Part shown: positions 5,728 through 6,671 of the stretch, one piece after another
Layout of the letters: every line of letters begins with the position of its first letter
How positions within the stretch are numbered: position 1 is the first letter of the stretch
NCBI GenBank assembly: GCA_017416885.1
Contig: JAFQAM010000034.1
Location: 1 to 6,671 of the forward strand
Direction: 5' to 3'
Length of the DNA stretch: 6,671 nt
Source: Clostridia bacterium
Lineage (GTDB): Bacteria; Bacillota; Clostridia; Oscillospirales; CAG-272
Made by a program: the position numbers and the translations under genes
Notes under the pieces: generated by a model
Told to the model about the DNA's origin: nothing
What the model saw: only the letters and a program-made list of their open reading frames with translations
Databases searched by the model: none

Positions 5728-5943
5728 CTATTTAAGCACACTCCATTTTCTGTAATATTGGCAAACGGACATATTGCTAAGTCGGTCACAACGCTTAAAT
5801 GGCCCTTCTAAGCACCAGCATTTTCCGTAAACGCTTTGCTCGGGAAGCACAACATGGCTGCCGTAAAAGTTGGGCTGTCTCGGTCCTGTCCAATATTCGC
5901 AGGTGCCACAAAGCTTTTGATATCCACTCATTTGATATTCCAT
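5728..5943 (-). CDS. Small six-cysteine protein, probably metal-binding
   Basis: 71 residues, supported as a gene by an AAGGAG site 7 nt before the ATG at 5943, an extended -10 promoter upstream and a strong terminator after the stop. Cysteines fall at 12, 15, 42, 44, 52 and 61, in the order CGTCEYW, GKCWCLEG, KRCDR and SVCQYY. The CxxC followed by spaced single cysteines suggests a small Zn- or Fe-binding fold, though this is inferred from spacing only. It also has an aromatic-rich core (YW at 17-18, FYG at 26-28, YY at 63-64, W at 67). There is no signal peptide or membrane segment, so it is probably cytoplasmic. Similar small CxxC-x-YW-G-R proteins seem familiar from Firmicutes, but I cannot name a characterised family. 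A second ATG at codon 5 is a less likely start because the ribosome site spacing favours the first. Confidence 0.82.
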   Translation of the reverse strand: MEYQMSGYQKLCGTCEYWTGPRQPNFYGSHVVLPEQSVYGKCWCLEGPFKRCDRLSNMSVCQYYRKWSVLK

Positions 5944-5984
5944 AAATTTTCTCCTTAAAATGTATTTTATTCTTTCATAAGTTC

Positions 5985-6013
5985 ATTATAACATATTTTG
6001 ACAAAAACAACAA
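5985..6013 (-). promoter_or_regulatory. Extended -10 promoter of the six-cysteine protein gene
   Basis: On the minus strand, a perfect TATAAT (5985-5990) is preceded by TGT (extended -10). TTGTTG (6008-6013), at 17 nt spacing, is a weak -35 with 3/6 matches. A start near 5978 gives a leader of about 35 nt. Confidence 0.7.
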
Positions 6014-6043
6014 CTGCTTTTAATTCTGTACCTTGCGGAAGCA

Positions 6044-6671
6044 TTATTTATTGCTTTTTGATTTTTTCAGTACAATTTCGTGCATTGTGAACATAAGCGC
6101 TATAAGTATGAACAAAGCAAACGGTAAAAGAGAAATGGAAATATGCTCCGCCACAATACCGAATAAGGACGGCATTGCTAAAATTCCAAAATAAGCAAAC
6201 GATATTTGCACACCTATCATTGCTTGCGATTTGTCTCTGCCGAAAACATCGGGCGTCATATGAATAATGCACGGATATACAGGCGCGCAACCAAGTCCGA
6301 TAACAATAAATCCGATTAATGCAAACATATAATTAAATGGCATAAGCATTAAAATAATACCCACTGCGATAATTGATGCTCCCGTACGGATGAGAAATTT
6401 ATCCCCAAGCTTCATAGCAAGAAAGCCGTTAATAAATCTGCCAAGTGTTACGCCTATATAGAACATACTCGCATATGCTGACGCGGTTTCAGGCGAAAAG
6501 TCCCATTTTTCTACAAGATAGGTACTCGCCCAAAGAGATGTTGTTACCTCTAATGCGCAATAGCAAAAGAACATCAAAAAACACGGAATAGCGCCCTTAA
6601 TAGCAAATATTTCCTTGAACGATAGCGCTTTAGATTCTGCTTGCTTTGTATCGTCCTTGCTTGCGCTTCCC
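6044..6671 (-). CDS. MFS transporter, C-terminal half (N-terminus beyond the right edge)
   Basis: The frame is open from the right edge to the TAA at 6044-6046, giving about 208 residues. The first visible part is a charged linker (SASKDDTKQAESKALSFKEI), typical of the cytoplasmic loop between helices 6 and 7. Six hydrophobic helices follow, matching helices 7-12 of a 12-helix permease. GRFINGFLAMKLGDKFLIR, between the second and third of these, is the second-half version of the MFS loop motif. GLGCAPVYPCIIHMTPDVFG resembles the FucP/YfkF-like group of sugar-porter-type MFS proteins. Substrate and direction of transport are not readable. An internal TTG at 6577 is not a start, because coding continues upstream of it. 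No terminator is evident in the 100-nt gap that follows, so some read-through into the six-cysteine gene is possible. Confidence 0.9.
   Translation of the reverse strand, partial: GSASKDDTKQAESKALSFKEIFAIKGAIPCFLMFFCYCALEVTTSLWASTYLVEKWDFSPETASAYASMFYIGVTLGRFINGFLAMKLGDKFLIRTGASIIAVGIILMLMPFNYMFALIGFIVIGLGCAPVYPCIIHMTPDVFGRDKSQAMIGVQISFAYFGILAMPSLFGIVAEHISISLLPFALFILIALMFTMHEIVLKKSKSNK

Noticed and set aside
6044..6577. The transporter fragment as a complete 177-residue protein starting at 6577
   Set aside because: The codon there is TTG without a ribosome site. The frame continues to the right edge and encodes a typical central-loop segment of an MFS protein.

Overview
The window looks like a stretch of chromosome from a low-GC, Gram-positive, fermentative bacterium of the Clostridia type, probably a gut or rumen fibre-user. 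The reasons are AT-rich spacers, strong AAGGAG/AAGGGGG-type ribosome binding sites, sigma-A promoters close to TTGAAA-N17-TATAAT, compact U-tailed intrinsic terminators, Gram-positive lipoproteins and two intracellular GH43 glycosidases. No species is assigned. Every gene I can support lies on the minus strand, so transcription runs from right to left. Both window edges cut a gene.

Reading in the direction of transcription: (1) 6671-6044 is the C-terminal half of an MFS transporter of the sugar-porter-like type, cut by the right edge. (2) 5943-5728 is a 71-residue six-cysteine protein with its own promoter and terminator. (3) 5530-4037 is a complete 497-residue two-domain GH43 beta-xylosidase/alpha-L-arabinofuranosidase, monocistronic, with a near-consensus promoter, a leader of only about 16 nt and a terminator. 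(4) 3921-1642 is a compact three-gene unit. It starts at a TTGAAA-N17-TACAAT promoter and carries a YwaF/TIGR02206-like seven-helix membrane protein broken by a one-base frameshift near 3784, then a second GH43 enzyme of the exo-beta-1,3-galactanase-like type (4-nt ATGA overlap with the gene before it), then an unrecognised 175-residue protein 17 nt further on. (5) 1566-766 is a lipoprotein that seems to be built from a tandemly duplicated domain and ends at a strong terminator. (6) 626-1 is a second lipoprotein with a long Ser-Asp-rich repeat tether. The folded domain it carries is cut off by the left edge.

Together the middle genes fit intracellular breakdown of imported plant oligosaccharides. 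One GH43 would trim xylo-/arabino-oligosaccharides. The other is predicted to act on beta-1,3-galactan or arabinogalactan side-chain material. The MFS porter could supply sugar, but its substrate cannot be read from sequence. The left third carries two surface lipoproteins with no evident link to sugar use.

The points most worth a second look are the frameshifted membrane gene, the low-complexity lipoprotein hidden in the first 626 bases with its recent 105-bp internal duplication, and the glutamine in place of the usual GH43 base in the second enzyme. I found no CRISPR array, tRNA, rRNA, insertion sequence or clear riboswitch, and no convincing new defence or mobile system. No gap between genes exceeds 200 bases.
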